Notes: generated by a model from the letters alone, not told the origin. Counted from the first letter of the stretch, positions 33,743 to 42,761 are shown. The stretch is DNA of 64,000 bases from Marinomonas arctica (GCF_003259225.1 NZ_QHJF01000017.1:78244-142243), one strand, 5' to 3'. Numbers and translations: made by a program.

Positions 33743-35680
33743 TTAAGGTAACTCCGCCACCAAACGAATAGACGTCGTTAACTCTTCTAGTTGAAAATGC
33801 GGACGCAAAAATACAATAGAACGGTAGCTTCCAGGCTTACCAGGTACATCCGTCACTTCAATCCGTGATTCTCTGAGCGGATAACTCGCTTTCATTTCTT
33901 GCGGAGCACTATCGTCAACCAACACATAATTACTAATCCAGTTATTAAGATAATCAGAGACGCCTTCTTTGGTGGTAAAACTACCCACTTTGTCACGCAT
34001 AATGACCTTAATGTAATGGGCAAAACGAGAGGCATTCAACACATAAGGCAACATAGTAGAAATTCGCGCATTCGCATTCGCTGCCTCGGTATTGTATTTT
34101 TGAGGTTGCCCAGTTGTCTGCCCTCCAAAAAATGCGGCTTTATCACTGCCTTTACAGTGCAAAATCGCCATAAAGCCTAAATCGTTCAGCTCTTTTTCAC
34201 GGCGATCAGTAATCGACACTTGAGTAGGACAAGTTAGCTTGATATCACCTGCTGGTGTTTTGAACGTATGTGCTGGCAACCCCTCGACTAATCCACCGCC
34301 CTCTACACCTCGAATAGCCGCTAACCAACCGAATTTTGAGTAGGCATTGGTAATTCGCTGAGCGAGTACAAAAGCTGGGTTACCCCACAAGTATTTATGT
34401 GCATCCGAACCATCCACGTCCTCAATAAAATCAAAGCCTTCCGCAACCACGGTATCGGGGCCATAGGGTAACCGTAATAATACTTTAGGCAGGGTTAAGG
34501 ACACATAACGTGCGTCTTCACTACTACGGAAGCTACGCCATTTTATTAACTCAGCACTCTCAAAAATCTTACTTAAGTCTCTTGGTTGAGAAAGCGTAAA
34601 AAAATCTTCCATATCAAAGAGTTTTGCATAAGCAGAAGAAATAAAAGGAGCATGAGCGGATGAGGCAACACCAGAAATTTTTTCCAATAACTCTATATCT
34701 TCTGGATGACGACCAAATTCGTAATCGCCCACGAGGAAAGAGAAAGGATCACCACCATATGTACCAAATTCTTCTTCATAGATTTTTTTGAACAAAGCAC
34801 TTTGATCAAATTCCACCGCTTTCTGCAGATCTTTAAGCAAATCACGCTTAGAAATATTCAACAAGCGAATCTTTAAAGAGGTGCCAGTCTCAGTATTCTT
34901 AACTAGGAAATGCAGACCACGCCAAGTTGCCTCCAATGCTTGAAACTCAGGAGCATGCATCACCAAATTAATCTGATTGGTCAATTGATTGTCAATTTGA
35001 GCGATTTTATCTCCCATCAAATCACTGGCGAATCGGCCGTTCAATTCAGCAACCCCCTCCAATATCGAGACCGAAAATTCACCAATAAGCTCTAAAGCAT
35101 AAGGAATTTGGCTTTCATCTAACGCCATACGGCCTTGCTTCAACATTCGATTAACTAAGTCTGTTGGCACCACCGTAGACCATTTTTCAGCTGCGCCAAA
35201 GAGGTCCTTAAGTTCTTTTTGCAGCGTATCATCAGCCAATACTTCCGCAAGAATGCCGTCTAAAGGATCATTGCCATCCAGCTTAGCCATCATATCTCGT
35301 ATGCGATTTCTTGATTCATAGCGCTTATTAGTAACATCAATTTGCTTCACCAAATTGATAGGTTCAAAGGCATCTATACTATTGAACAGCAACTCAAGGT
35401 TAAGCGGCCCAGCACTTGTGTCAAAGACGTTATCAACTTTATAAACCAAGCGAACAGCATTACCGGTCATCACATCATTAAAGTTGTCGCGGTCTATTTC
35501 GACAAATACTCGCTCTTTAACCGGAGGTAACGAAACCGCTGGCATGCCAGATAAATCAGCTAACACGCCAACAATCAAAGGCAACTCCCTTCGAACAATT
35601 GCATCACCTATTTCGACATCATATGTGATGTGTACTCTTGGTGATCTCACCCTGGATAATTTTTTCTGATTACTTTCCAA
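33743..35680 (-). CDS. Fused T6SS sheath protein TssB-TssC
   Basis: 645 residues in one uninterrupted frame. Residues about 11-158 are a whole TssB (VHITYDVEIGDAIVRRELPL, LPPVKERVFVEIDRDNF, MMAKLDGNDPLDGILAEVL). From about 165 a near-complete TssC follows (INLVMHAPEFQALEATWRGL, EEEFGTYGGDPFSFLVGDYE, FGRHPEDIELLEKISGVA, IRGVEGGGLVEGLP, ending FLRPHFQLEELTTSIRLV). In typical systems these are separate proteins of about 165 and 495 residues. The product should form the contractile sheath from a single subunit. No clpV gene is in the locus. Confidence 0.95.
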   Translation of the reverse strand: MESNQKKLSRVRSPRVHITYDVEIGDAIVRRELPLIVGVLADLSGMPAVSLPPVKERVFVEIDRDNFNDVMTGNAVRLVYKVDNVFDTSAGPLNLELLFNSIDAFEPINLVKQIDVTNKRYESRNRIRDMMAKLDGNDPLDGILAEVLADDTLQKELKDLFGAAEKWSTVVPTDLVNRMLKQGRMALDESQIPYALELIGEFSVSILEGVAELNGRFASDLMGDKIAQIDNQLTNQINLVMHAPEFQALEATWRGLHFLVKNTETGTSLKIRLLNISKRDLLKDLQKAVEFDQSALFKKIYEEEFGTYGGDPFSFLVGDYEFGRHPEDIELLEKISGVASSAHAPFISSAYAKLFDMEDFFTLSQPRDLSKIFESAELIKWRSFRSSEDARYVSLTLPKVLLRLPYGPDTVVAEGFDFIEDVDGSDAHKYLWGNPAFVLAQRITNAYSKFGWLAAIRGVEGGGLVEGLPAHTFKTPAGDIKLTCPTQVSITDRREKELNDLGFMAILHCKGSDKAAFFGGQTTGQPQKYNTEAANANARISTMLPYVLNASRFAHYIKVIMRDKVGSFTTKEGVSDYLNNWISNYVLVDDSAPQEMKASYPLRESRIEVTDVPGKPGSYRSIVFLRPHFQLEELTTSIRLVAELP

Positions 35681-35725
35681 AATTTAATCTCCAACTTTCA
35701 AGTGAATAAATTGAATTACTGTCAG

Positions 35726-35962
35726 TTATCTATCGTTTAACCTGAAATAGGTTTGGTTATTTCGAGTCACCGAACTTACCTCACCCTGTAATTCTAAAAT
35801 TTTTAAAGCATTATCTACCGCAGCCATAGAATCCATTATTTTTTGTTGCTTTACCCACCAATCAGTAATACCTAAAACAGTATCCTCACTATTTGGATGT
35901 TCCTTCAAATAATTCTTAATCAATCGAGCTACATCTGTTTGATAGTAGTAACTTATGCTCAT
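35726..35962 (-). CDS. Small protein with possible winged-helix fold, first gene of the T6SS core operon
   Basis: 78 residues: MSISYYYQTDVARLIKNYLK, then ITDWWVKQQKIMDSMAAVDN and LEQLGE-like ILELQGEVSSVTRNNQTYF. The last part resembles the recognition helix and wing of a winged helix (helix, then two strands), but no family is recognised. It is the first gene after the sigma-54 promoter at 35997-36015 and 45 bp before tssBC. Its position suggests a structural or regulatory T6SS role. Confidence 0.7.
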   Translation of the reverse strand: MSISYYYQTDVARLIKNYLKEHPNSEDTVLGITDWWVKQQKIMDSMAAVDNALKILELQGEVSSVTRNNQTYFRLNDR

Positions 35963-35996
35963 CAGATTCGTCTCATTACATTTGTGATTTATCTTT

Positions 35997-36015
35997 AAAG
36001 CATAATAAGTGCCAA
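35997..36015 (-). promoter_or_regulatory. Sigma-54 promoter of the T6SS core operon
   Basis: Minus strand TTGGCACTTATTATGCTTT: TTGGCAC box, GG and GC exactly 10 bp apart. It lies about 35 bp before the ATG at 35962. Confidence 0.8.
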
Positions 36016-36071
36016 CTCATAATGAATTTCAAACCTTTGATTTTAAAGAAAAATTTATAATTAAATGTGGT

Positions 36072-36124
36072 GGGTAATAATTTAAACACCCATCAGGGTT
36101 ATAAATACCCCATATTAAGTGGGT
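36072..36124. promoter_or_regulatory. Activator-binding motif cluster (GGGT/ACCC) upstream of the T6SS core operon
   Basis: GGGT-N12-ACCC-N4-GGGT-N7-ACCC-N10-GGGT. It has five half-sites, the most of any site in the locus, 60-110 bp upstream of the sigma-54 promoter. Confidence 0.65.
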
Positions 36125-36153
36125 ATAAAAAAACACCTCTTTTCTTTAGAAAC

Positions 36154-36184
36154 AAAAAGGCCGTGTTAAAAAACACGGCCTCTT
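36154..36184 (-). terminator. Rho-independent terminator of the activator gene
   Basis: On the minus strand AGGCCGTGTT and AACACGGCCT pair around a short loop and are followed by TTTTTGTTT. It lies 15 nt after the stop of the activator gene. Confidence 0.85.
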
Positions 36185-36198
36185 AAAAAAATGTAGTA

Positions 36199-37263
36199 TT
36201 AGTAGAGGTGTATCTCATTACTTTTTATATGATATTTTTTGACTAGCTTTCCAAAGGCTCTTCTTTCTTTCCCACATAAACTCGCCGCCTTTGTGACATT
36301 GCCATTAGTCAGAACAAGTAATCTAGATACAAATTTCGCTTCAAATTTCTCAATTGCTAAACGTTTTGCACTTGAGAAAATTAAATCTGAATCCTGAATA
36401 TCACTATTAAGATCAGATTCATTTATAATATTATTTTCGTACGAGCCATTATGCTTAGGTTTATCATGTATATATCGAGGTAAAGCAGAAGGGGGGAAAT
36501 CAAAATTAGCCTCTGGCGTTTCAGAAGTATCTAATAGCTCTCCATTAGCAAGCAAATAATAACGATGCACACTGTTTTCCAATTCTCTAATGTTACCAGG
36601 CCAATAGTGAGAGTAAAACCAACTCATTAGTCTATCACTGGCCCCTTTCTTGTTTAATCCATATTGTGAATTGAGTTTTTCAATAAAATGTTCTACTAGT
36701 AAAGCAATATCTTCTTTGCGATCTCTCAACGCAGGCACCTTTATAGACAAGATAAATAGCCTAAAATACAGGTCTTGTCGAAAGTCATGATGTTCAATTT
36801 TAAGTTCAAGATCACAGTTAGCGGCTGCGATAAATCTAACATTAGTCTTTAATACCTCATTTGAACCAATCGGCCTAAACTCCGACTCTTGCAACACTCT
36901 CAGCAACGCTGCTTGTGACTTTAAAGATAGACTATCTATTTCATCCAGAAAAATCGTACCGCCGTTTACCGACGAAAGGAGCCCTTCTTTATCATTTTTC
37001 GCATCGGTAAATGCTCCTTTCTTATAGCCAAATAACTCACTGGCAAACAGCTCATCAGAAAATGTAGAACAATTGATGGCTATAAAGGGTTTATTTGCCA
37101 AACCACCTCCATAATGCAACCCTCTAGCAACAAGTTCCTTACCAGTACCGGTTTCACCAGTAATCAAAACCGTTGCAGGGTACTGAGCCATTGTTTTAAT
37201 AGAGTTCCTCATCTGTACTATAACTTGAGATTTCCCTATGATATTACTATCAATAATATTCAT
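36199..37263 (-). CDS. Sigma-54-dependent activator of the T6SS, lacking an N-terminal sensor domain
   Basis: 354 residues. The AAA+ domain begins at about residue 8: Walker A GETGTGKE at 36-43, sigma-54 loop GAFTDA at 83-88 (canonical GAFTGA), Walker B GGTIFLDEID at 101-110, arginine-finger region FRQDLYFRL. A Fis-type helix-turn-helix lies at the C-terminus (NVTKAASLCGKERRAFGKLV). VasH-type T6SS activators normally have a GAF domain first; none is present here. It has its own sigma-54 promoter and GGGT/ACCC site, so it is probably autoregulated, and it is the natural driver of the six promoters in this locus. Confidence 0.9.
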   Translation of the reverse strand: MNIIDSNIIGKSQVIVQMRNSIKTMAQYPATVLITGETGTGKELVARGLHYGGGLANKPFIAINCSTFSDELFASELFGYKKGAFTDAKNDKEGLLSSVNGGTIFLDEIDSLSLKSQAALLRVLQESEFRPIGSNEVLKTNVRFIAAANCDLELKIEHHDFRQDLYFRLFILSIKVPALRDRKEDIALLVEHFIEKLNSQYGLNKKGASDRLMSWFYSHYWPGNIRELENSVHRYYLLANGELLDTSETPEANFDFPPSALPRYIHDKPKHNGSYENNIINESDLNSDIQDSDLIFSSAKRLAIEKFEAKFVSRLLVLTNGNVTKAASLCGKERRAFGKLVKKYHIKSNEIHLY

Positions 37264-37386
37264 ATATCCCTCTTATTCCTTTATAAATACAACACGTTAA
37301 GTATTTTTTAGTATCACTCCTCGGAAAAGACACAAATGGAGTAAAATAAAATCTTGGCAACTCATTAAAAAGAACAGTGATTTTAT

Positions 37387-37405
37387 GTAGCAAAAAAAAG
37401 GCCAA
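37387..37405 (-). promoter_or_regulatory. Sigma-54 promoter of the T6SS activator gene
   Basis: Minus strand GATTGGCCTTTTTTTTGCTA has GG and GC exactly 10 bp apart and a TTTGCT -12 box. It lies 125-140 bp before the start codon. Confidence 0.65.
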
Positions 37406-37477
37406 TCGCTTTCGCCCCTAATAGCGCCATTCTACAATACTTAATCTAGCTCAAATTGGTCAAAACGATACTATTTC

Positions 37478-37501
37478 GGGTGTTTTTTTACCCAACTGGG
37501 T
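37478..37501. promoter_or_regulatory. Activator-binding motif (GGGT/ACCC) upstream of the activator gene
   Basis: GGGT-N8-ACCC-N4-GGGT (core TTTACCCAACTGGGTCA), 75 bp upstream of the sigma-54 promoter. It has the same spacing as 21708-21731. Confidence 0.7.
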
Positions 37502-37947
37502 CAATATAACGAAAAACTATCCAATAAAACGTTAACTCTAGATACAGTATCACTGATTTCCTCTAACAATGATTATAAAATTAGTGTTTCTAACCTAGTA
37601 CTTTTTGTTTTTTTTAAATTGCCTTGCAATACTTGACATTGCATTTGATTAAGCAAGCGTTTAGCACTCAAATAAAATCGGACAACAAACTCATTGGGCA
37701 TATCTCACTCATTGATCATCTCGAATAGACCTCGTCACTCGGTAAGAGAAAATACAACGAAAAGCAAAGGCTGAATATTGATAAAAATATATCTAGGATC
37801 CAGTCAATCTAACGCTATCTGACTCATAGATTACATCTTGATGCGCCAGAAAAAGACGATTTCATAGTTTTTTCAAGTTAAGAGAAGGCTTTACGAGAGG
37901 TAATTCAGAGTAAACAAGTACATAGGAGTAATGCTGGTGATATTGGC

Positions 37948-37989
37948 AAAAAAAACCTCATTACCAAACAAATGGTAATGAGGTTTTTT
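37948..37989 (-). terminator. Rho-independent terminator of aceEF
   Basis: AAAAAACCTCATTACCA and TGGTAATGAGGTTTTTT form a perfect stem with a 6-nt loop. It lies about 90 nt after the aceF stop and is symmetric enough to work both ways. Confidence 0.92.
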
Positions 37990-38075
37990 ATACTTACTTA
38001 AAGATAATGACTACTAGTAGAGCGGAATTAACTTTACCCGTGACTCACTCTCTTACTACAGATTAAGCCGCCTCA

Positions 38076-39998
38076 TTAAAGAGACAAACGGCGCACATCG
38101 CTTAGCAGTGAATTCAAGAAGGTCATGAATCGACCCGCATCACCACCATTAACGGCTCTGTGATCATAAGACAAGCACAATGGTAACATGGTACGAGGTT
38201 CAAACTCTTTACCATTCCAGCGTGGTTCAATGTCCGCTTTAGAAACGCCAAGAATACCCACTTCAGGACAATTAACGATAGGCGTAAAGCCAGTACCACC
38301 GATTGCACCCAAACTAGAAATAGTAAAACAACCACCTTGCATGTCTGCAGGTTTAAGTTGCTTATCAAGCGCTTTCTTAATCAGTTCACTTGCCTCTTTA
38401 GCGATCTGCACAACAGATTTTTTATCTGCATCACGCAAAACAGGCACAACCAAACCAGCAGGAGAATCGACCGCAATACCAATGTGTACATAATGCTTCT
38501 GGACATATGTTTCACCGTCAGCCATTAGCGACACATTGAAGCTAGGGTTCGCCACCATAGCCTGAGCTACCGCTTTAATAAGGAATGGAAGTGGTGTCAA
38601 TTTAACACCTTGTTTTTCCATTTCCCCTTTCAAGCCCTTACGGAACTCTTCAAGATCAGAAATATCTGCTTTATCGAACTGAGTCACTTGAGGCACAACA
38701 AGCGCGTTGCGAACCATGTTCTGAGCCGTTAGACGCTGGATCTTGCTCATTTTAACAATTTCGACATCGCCGAACTTGCTAAAGTCTTGATCAGGCACAG
38801 TAGGAAGACCAGAACCTGTTGCAACAGCAGCAGGAGCCGATACAGCCTTCTGAACAGCCGCTTTCACATAAGCATGCAAATCTTCTTTTATAATGCGACC
38901 ACGAGGACCTGTAGGGCGAACAAGAGATAGATCAACACCAAGCTCACGAGCAAGCATACGGACAGCAGGACCCGCATGAACCTTTTTCGAAGGCTCAGAC
39001 AATACAGCGGATTGATCCGCTGATGGCGCTGCTTTTGCAGTGCTTGCTTTAGGCTCTTCCGTCGCTGCTGGCGTCGCTTTTTCAACGGCTTTTTCAGCAA
39101 CTGGCGCAGCCGGTGCAGAACCGCCTTCTACTTCAAGCTCAAGAACAAGATCGCCTTCAGAAACTTTATCACCGACCTTAATAGAAACAGATTTCACTGT
39201 GCCTGATTTAGGCGCAGGAATTTCCATAGAAGCTTTATCAGTCTCAAGAACGATAATGGAATCGCCCTCTTTCACTTTATCGCCAGCCGCTACCGCAACT
39301 TCGATCACTTCTACGCCTTCTGCACCACCAATATCAGGCACTTTAACAGACTCAACGCCACCTGAAACAGGTGTAGCTGGGGCTGGAGCTGACGCTTTTG
39401 GTGCTTCCGATTTCTCTTCAGACGCAACAGGAGCGGATGATTCTGTTGTTATCACAAGGATGTCAGCACCCTCAGAAACAGTATCACCTACTTTGATCGC
39501 AATTTTGCCTATCTTACCCGTAAACGGAGAAGGGATATCCATAGAAGCCTTATCCGTTTCCAATACGATTAAAGAGTCACCCTCTTCGACCATATCGCCT
39601 TCAGACACACAAACTTCAATCACTTCTACATCCGTTGCACCACCAATATCAGGCACGGACACTTTCTCTTCAGCAGAAGAAGATGCTGTTGTCGCCTTAT
39701 CAGCAGATTTTACCGGCGCAGATGCTTCTGCTTTTGGCTCAGGCGCAGTTGTTTCTGCCCCTTCAACCTCTATAACAAGAAGTTCATCGCCTTCAGAGAC
39801 CTTATCGCCTTCTTTCACAGAAATGCTTTTTACTTTACCAGCCATAGAAGATGGAACATCCATGGAAGCCTTATCTGTTTCTAAAACAATAATAGATTGG
39901 TCTACTTCGATAATGTCACCAACCTTAATACTGATCTCGATAATCTCGACATCAGTCGCACCACCAATATCCGGTACTCGAATGATTTCAGTACTCAC
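38076..39998 (-). CDS. aceF: Pyruvate dehydrogenase E2, dihydrolipoyllysine acetyltransferase
   Basis: 640 residues. Three lipoyl domains (about 2-78, 112-188, 217-293), each with the lipoylated lysine in ETDKASM, are joined by Ala/Pro-rich linkers. A peripheral-subunit-binding domain is at about 342-378 (GPAVRMLARELGVDLSLVRP) and the catalytic domain at about 410-640, with DHRAVNGGDAGRF carrying the catalytic His. It transfers acetyl groups to CoA as the core of the pyruvate dehydrogenase complex. It lies 96 bp after aceE and ends at a strong terminator. No lpd gene (E3) follows within the window. Confidence 0.96.
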   Translation of the reverse strand: MSTEIIRVPDIGGATDVEIIEISIKVGDIIEVDQSIIVLETDKASMDVPSSMAGKVKSISVKEGDKVSEGDELLVIEVEGAETTAPEPKAEASAPVKSADKATTASSSAEEKVSVPDIGGATDVEVIEVCVSEGDMVEEGDSLIVLETDKASMDIPSPFTGKIGKIAIKVGDTVSEGADILVITTESSAPVASEEKSEAPKASAPAPATPVSGGVESVKVPDIGGAEGVEVIEVAVAAGDKVKEGDSIIVLETDKASMEIPAPKSGTVKSVSIKVGDKVSEGDLVLELEVEGGSAPAAPVAEKAVEKATPAATEEPKASTAKAAPSADQSAVLSEPSKKVHAGPAVRMLARELGVDLSLVRPTGPRGRIIKEDLHAYVKAAVQKAVSAPAAVATGSGLPTVPDQDFSKFGDVEIVKMSKIQRLTAQNMVRNALVVPQVTQFDKADISDLEEFRKGLKGEMEKQGVKLTPLPFLIKAVAQAMVANPSFNVSLMADGETYVQKHYVHIGIAVDSPAGLVVPVLRDADKKSVVQIAKEASELIKKALDKQLKPADMQGGCFTISSLGAIGGTGFTPIVNCPEVGILGVSKADIEPRWNGKEFEPRTMLPLCLSYDHRAVNGGDAGRFMTFLNSLLSDVRRLSL

Positions 39999-40094
39999 AG
40001 AAATCTCCTTTGTCTTATAGACGCATCAAACTTAAAAACTTATCTGGCTTAGGTAGAAAAATACACTAAGCCAGATACCTAGCTTGTCAGGTAA

Positions 40095-42761
40095 TTAGCA
40101 AGTGACAGGGTTTGGTTTCTCAGGATCTAAACCAAACTTAGCAATTGCTCCACTAACTACAGATGCATCAATCACACCGTCTTTCGCCAGTGCATTCAAG
40201 GCAGAAACCACTACCCAATAACGGTTCACTTCAAAGAAGTGACGCAATTGAGCACGAGTATCGCTGCGGCCAAAACCATCTGTACCAAGCACATTGTATG
40301 TGCCTTTTACGAATGGGCGAATTTGATCTGCGAACAATTTAATATGATCGGTAGAAGCAATAACTGGACCGTTGCCATTCAAGCATGATTCAACATGAGA
40401 TACGCGAGGCTCAGACTCTGGGTGAAGCATATTCCAACGACTTACATCTAGACCTTCACGGCGTAGTTCGTTGAAAGATGTCACGCTCCATACATCGGAG
40501 TTAACACCGTAATCATTAAATAGGATCTCTGCAGCGGCTTCCACTTCACGAAGAATAACGCCAGAACCAAGTAATTGAACTTGCTTCTTATTGGTTTTCT
40601 TAGCGTGAGATTTAAGCTTATACATACCCTTAATAATGCCGTCTTCAACACCTTCAGGCATATCTTCGTGCGTGTAGTTTTCATTCATTACGGTTAGGTA
40701 ATAGAAAACACTTTCTTTTTCTTTATACATACGACGCAAGCCATCTTGCATGATAACAGCGACTTCGTATGAATAAGTAGGGTCATAAGACACACAGTTC
40801 GGAATTGTGCCTGCAAGAATATGTGAATGACCATCTTCGTGCTGCAAACCTTCACCGTTAAGTGTGGTACGACCAGCCGTTGCACCAATCAAGAAACCAC
40901 GCGCCTGAGAATCACCTGCCGCCCAAGCCAAGTCACCAACACGTTGGAAACCAAACATTGAGTAATAGATGTACACAGGAATCATTGGAAGATTGCTGTT
41001 ACTGTAAGAAGTGGCTAACGCCAACCATGCAGAAAATGCGCCTGGCTCATTAATGCCTTCTTGCAAGATTTGACCATCTGCAGATTCTTTGTAATACATA
41101 ATCTGAGTATGGTCATGCGGCGTATAACGCTGGCCTTCAGAAGTGTAAATACCCAATTGACGGAACATGCCTTCCATACCGAAAGTACGAGCTTCATCCG
41201 CAACAATCGGCACAACACGCTCGCCAATGTTTTTGTCTTTTACCATGACATTCAATGCGCGGACAAATGCCATCGTCGTAGAAATCTCACGACCATTGGT
41301 TCCCGCGATCTGAGACTTAAACGCCTCCAAAGAAGGTACTTCAAGTGCTTCACAATCACGACGACGCACAGGGAAATCACCATGCAACTCTTTGCGACGA
41401 GAACGCAAATATTGCATTTCTGGACTGTCTTCCGCTGGACGGTAGTAAGGTAAATCTTTCAGCTCTTCGTCACTAATAGGAATACCAAACTTATCGCGGA
41501 ATTGAGCCAATGACTCTTCATCCAACTTCTTCGTTTGGTGCGCAGTGTTTTGCGCTTCAGCCGCTTTAAACATGCCGTAACCTTTAACAGTTTGGGCAAG
41601 GATAACAGTCGGTTGACCTTTGTGAGACGTGGCTTCAGCGTAAGCGGCATAAACCTTATAAGGGTCATGACCACCGCGGTTAAGATTCATGATTTCTTCA
41701 TCCGTCATGTCTTTAACCATTTCAAGCAATTCTGGGTACTTACCGAAGAAATGCTCGCGGGTGTAAGCGCCGCCATTTGCTTTGTAGTTCTGAAGCTCGC
41801 CATCGCATACTTCATTCATGCGTTTGATCAGCAAACCCTTGTCATCTTTTTCGAATAATGGGTCCCAGTGACGGCCCCACAAACATTTGATGACATTCCA
41901 ACCAGCGCCACGGAATACCCCTTCAAGTTCTTGAACAATTTTGCTATTGCCACGAACAGGACCGTCAAGGCGCTGTAAGTTACAGTTAATAACAAAAATA
42001 AGGTTATCCAGTTTTTCGCGCCCAGCGAGAGCAATAGCACCTAATGATTCTGGCTCATCACACTCGCCATCACCTAAGAATGCCCATACCTTGCGATCAC
42101 CTTGGTCAATCAAACCACGGCTATGCTGGTATTTCATAACATGTGCTTGGTAAATTGCCTGAAGAGGCCCTAATCCCATAGACACTGTTGGGAACTGCCA
42201 GTAGTCAGGCATCAACCAAGGGTGTGGGTAAGAAGAAATACCTTTGCCATCGACTTCGCGACGGAAGTTATCAAGCTGCTCATCCGTCAAGCGCCCTTCA
42301 ATGTAAGAGCGTGCGTAGATACCAGGTGAAATATGGCCTTGGAAAAAAACCATATCCGCTTCTTGTTTTTCGCTTGTGCCACGGAAAAAGTGGTTAAAGC
42401 CGATATCATAAAGCGTTGCAGCTGAAGAAAAACTCGTAATGTGGCCACCAAGTGTTGAGTCAACACGGTTTGCCTTCATTACCATAGCCAATGCGTTCCA
42501 ACGAATAATAGAACGAATACGACGTTCCATGAACACATCACCGGGCAATGGCTTCTGATTTTCAGGAGCAATTGTGTTTCGGTAAGGCGTCGTAATAGAC
42601 GACGGCATTGACGTACCAGCTTTTGAAGCTTCATTTGTCAAACGATTTAAAATGTATTGCGCGCGATCAGGACCTTCTTCGCGAAGGACAGACTCAAGCG
42701 CATCGACCCACTCTTTGGTTTCAATTGGATCGATGTCTTCGAGAATATGCTGCTCAGTCAT
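40095..42761 (-). CDS. aceE: Pyruvate dehydrogenase E1 component (homodimeric type)
   Basis: 888 residues, full length for the homodimeric gammaproteobacterial enzyme. The thiamine-diphosphate site shows in FLGDGECDEPESLGAIALAG and NCNLQRLDGPVRGN. Other conserved parts are HISPGIYARSYIEGRLTDEQ near residue 150 and YYSMFGFQRVGDLAWAAGDS in the second half. It decarboxylates pyruvate and reductively acetylates the E2 lipoyl groups. First gene of aceEF; no pdhR regulator gene adjoins it. Confidence 0.97.
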   Translation of the reverse strand: MTEQHILEDIDPIETKEWVDALESVLREEGPDRAQYILNRLTNEASKAGTSMPSSITTPYRNTIAPENQKPLPGDVFMERRIRSIIRWNALAMVMKANRVDSTLGGHITSFSSAATLYDIGFNHFFRGTSEKQEADMVFFQGHISPGIYARSYIEGRLTDEQLDNFRREVDGKGISSYPHPWLMPDYWQFPTVSMGLGPLQAIYQAHVMKYQHSRGLIDQGDRKVWAFLGDGECDEPESLGAIALAGREKLDNLIFVINCNLQRLDGPVRGNSKIVQELEGVFRGAGWNVIKCLWGRHWDPLFEKDDKGLLIKRMNEVCDGELQNYKANGGAYTREHFFGKYPELLEMVKDMTDEEIMNLNRGGHDPYKVYAAYAEATSHKGQPTVILAQTVKGYGMFKAAEAQNTAHQTKKLDEESLAQFRDKFGIPISDEELKDLPYYRPAEDSPEMQYLRSRRKELHGDFPVRRRDCEALEVPSLEAFKSQIAGTNGREISTTMAFVRALNVMVKDKNIGERVVPIVADEARTFGMEGMFRQLGIYTSEGQRYTPHDHTQIMYYKESADGQILQEGINEPGAFSAWLALATSYSNSNLPMIPVYIYYSMFGFQRVGDLAWAAGDSQARGFLIGATAGRTTLNGEGLQHEDGHSHILAGTIPNCVSYDPTYSYEVAVIMQDGLRRMYKEKESVFYYLTVMNENYTHEDMPEGVEDGIIKGMYKLKSHAKKTNKKQVQLLGSGVILREVEAAAEILFNDYGVNSDVWSVTSFNELRREGLDVSRWNMLHPESEPRVSHVESCLNGNGPVIASTDHIKLFADQIRPFVKGTYNVLGTDGFGRSDTRAQLRHFFEVNRYWVVVSALNALAKDGVIDASVVSGAIAKFGLDPEKPNPVTC

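Larger units (their letters stand above)
37264..38075. other. Long intergenic region between the activator gene and aceF
   Basis: It contains the activator gene promoter (37387-37405), its GGGT/ACCC site (37478-37501) and the aceF terminator (37948-37989). Between about 37510 and 37940 I see no gene, RNA or repeat. Confidence 0.55.

Noticed and set aside
39040..40020. Long open frame of 326 codons antisense to aceF
   Set aside because: It mirrors the three Ala/Glu-rich lipoyl domains and linkers; the product is repetitive Ser/Thr/Pro filler with no ribosome site, a typical antisense shadow.
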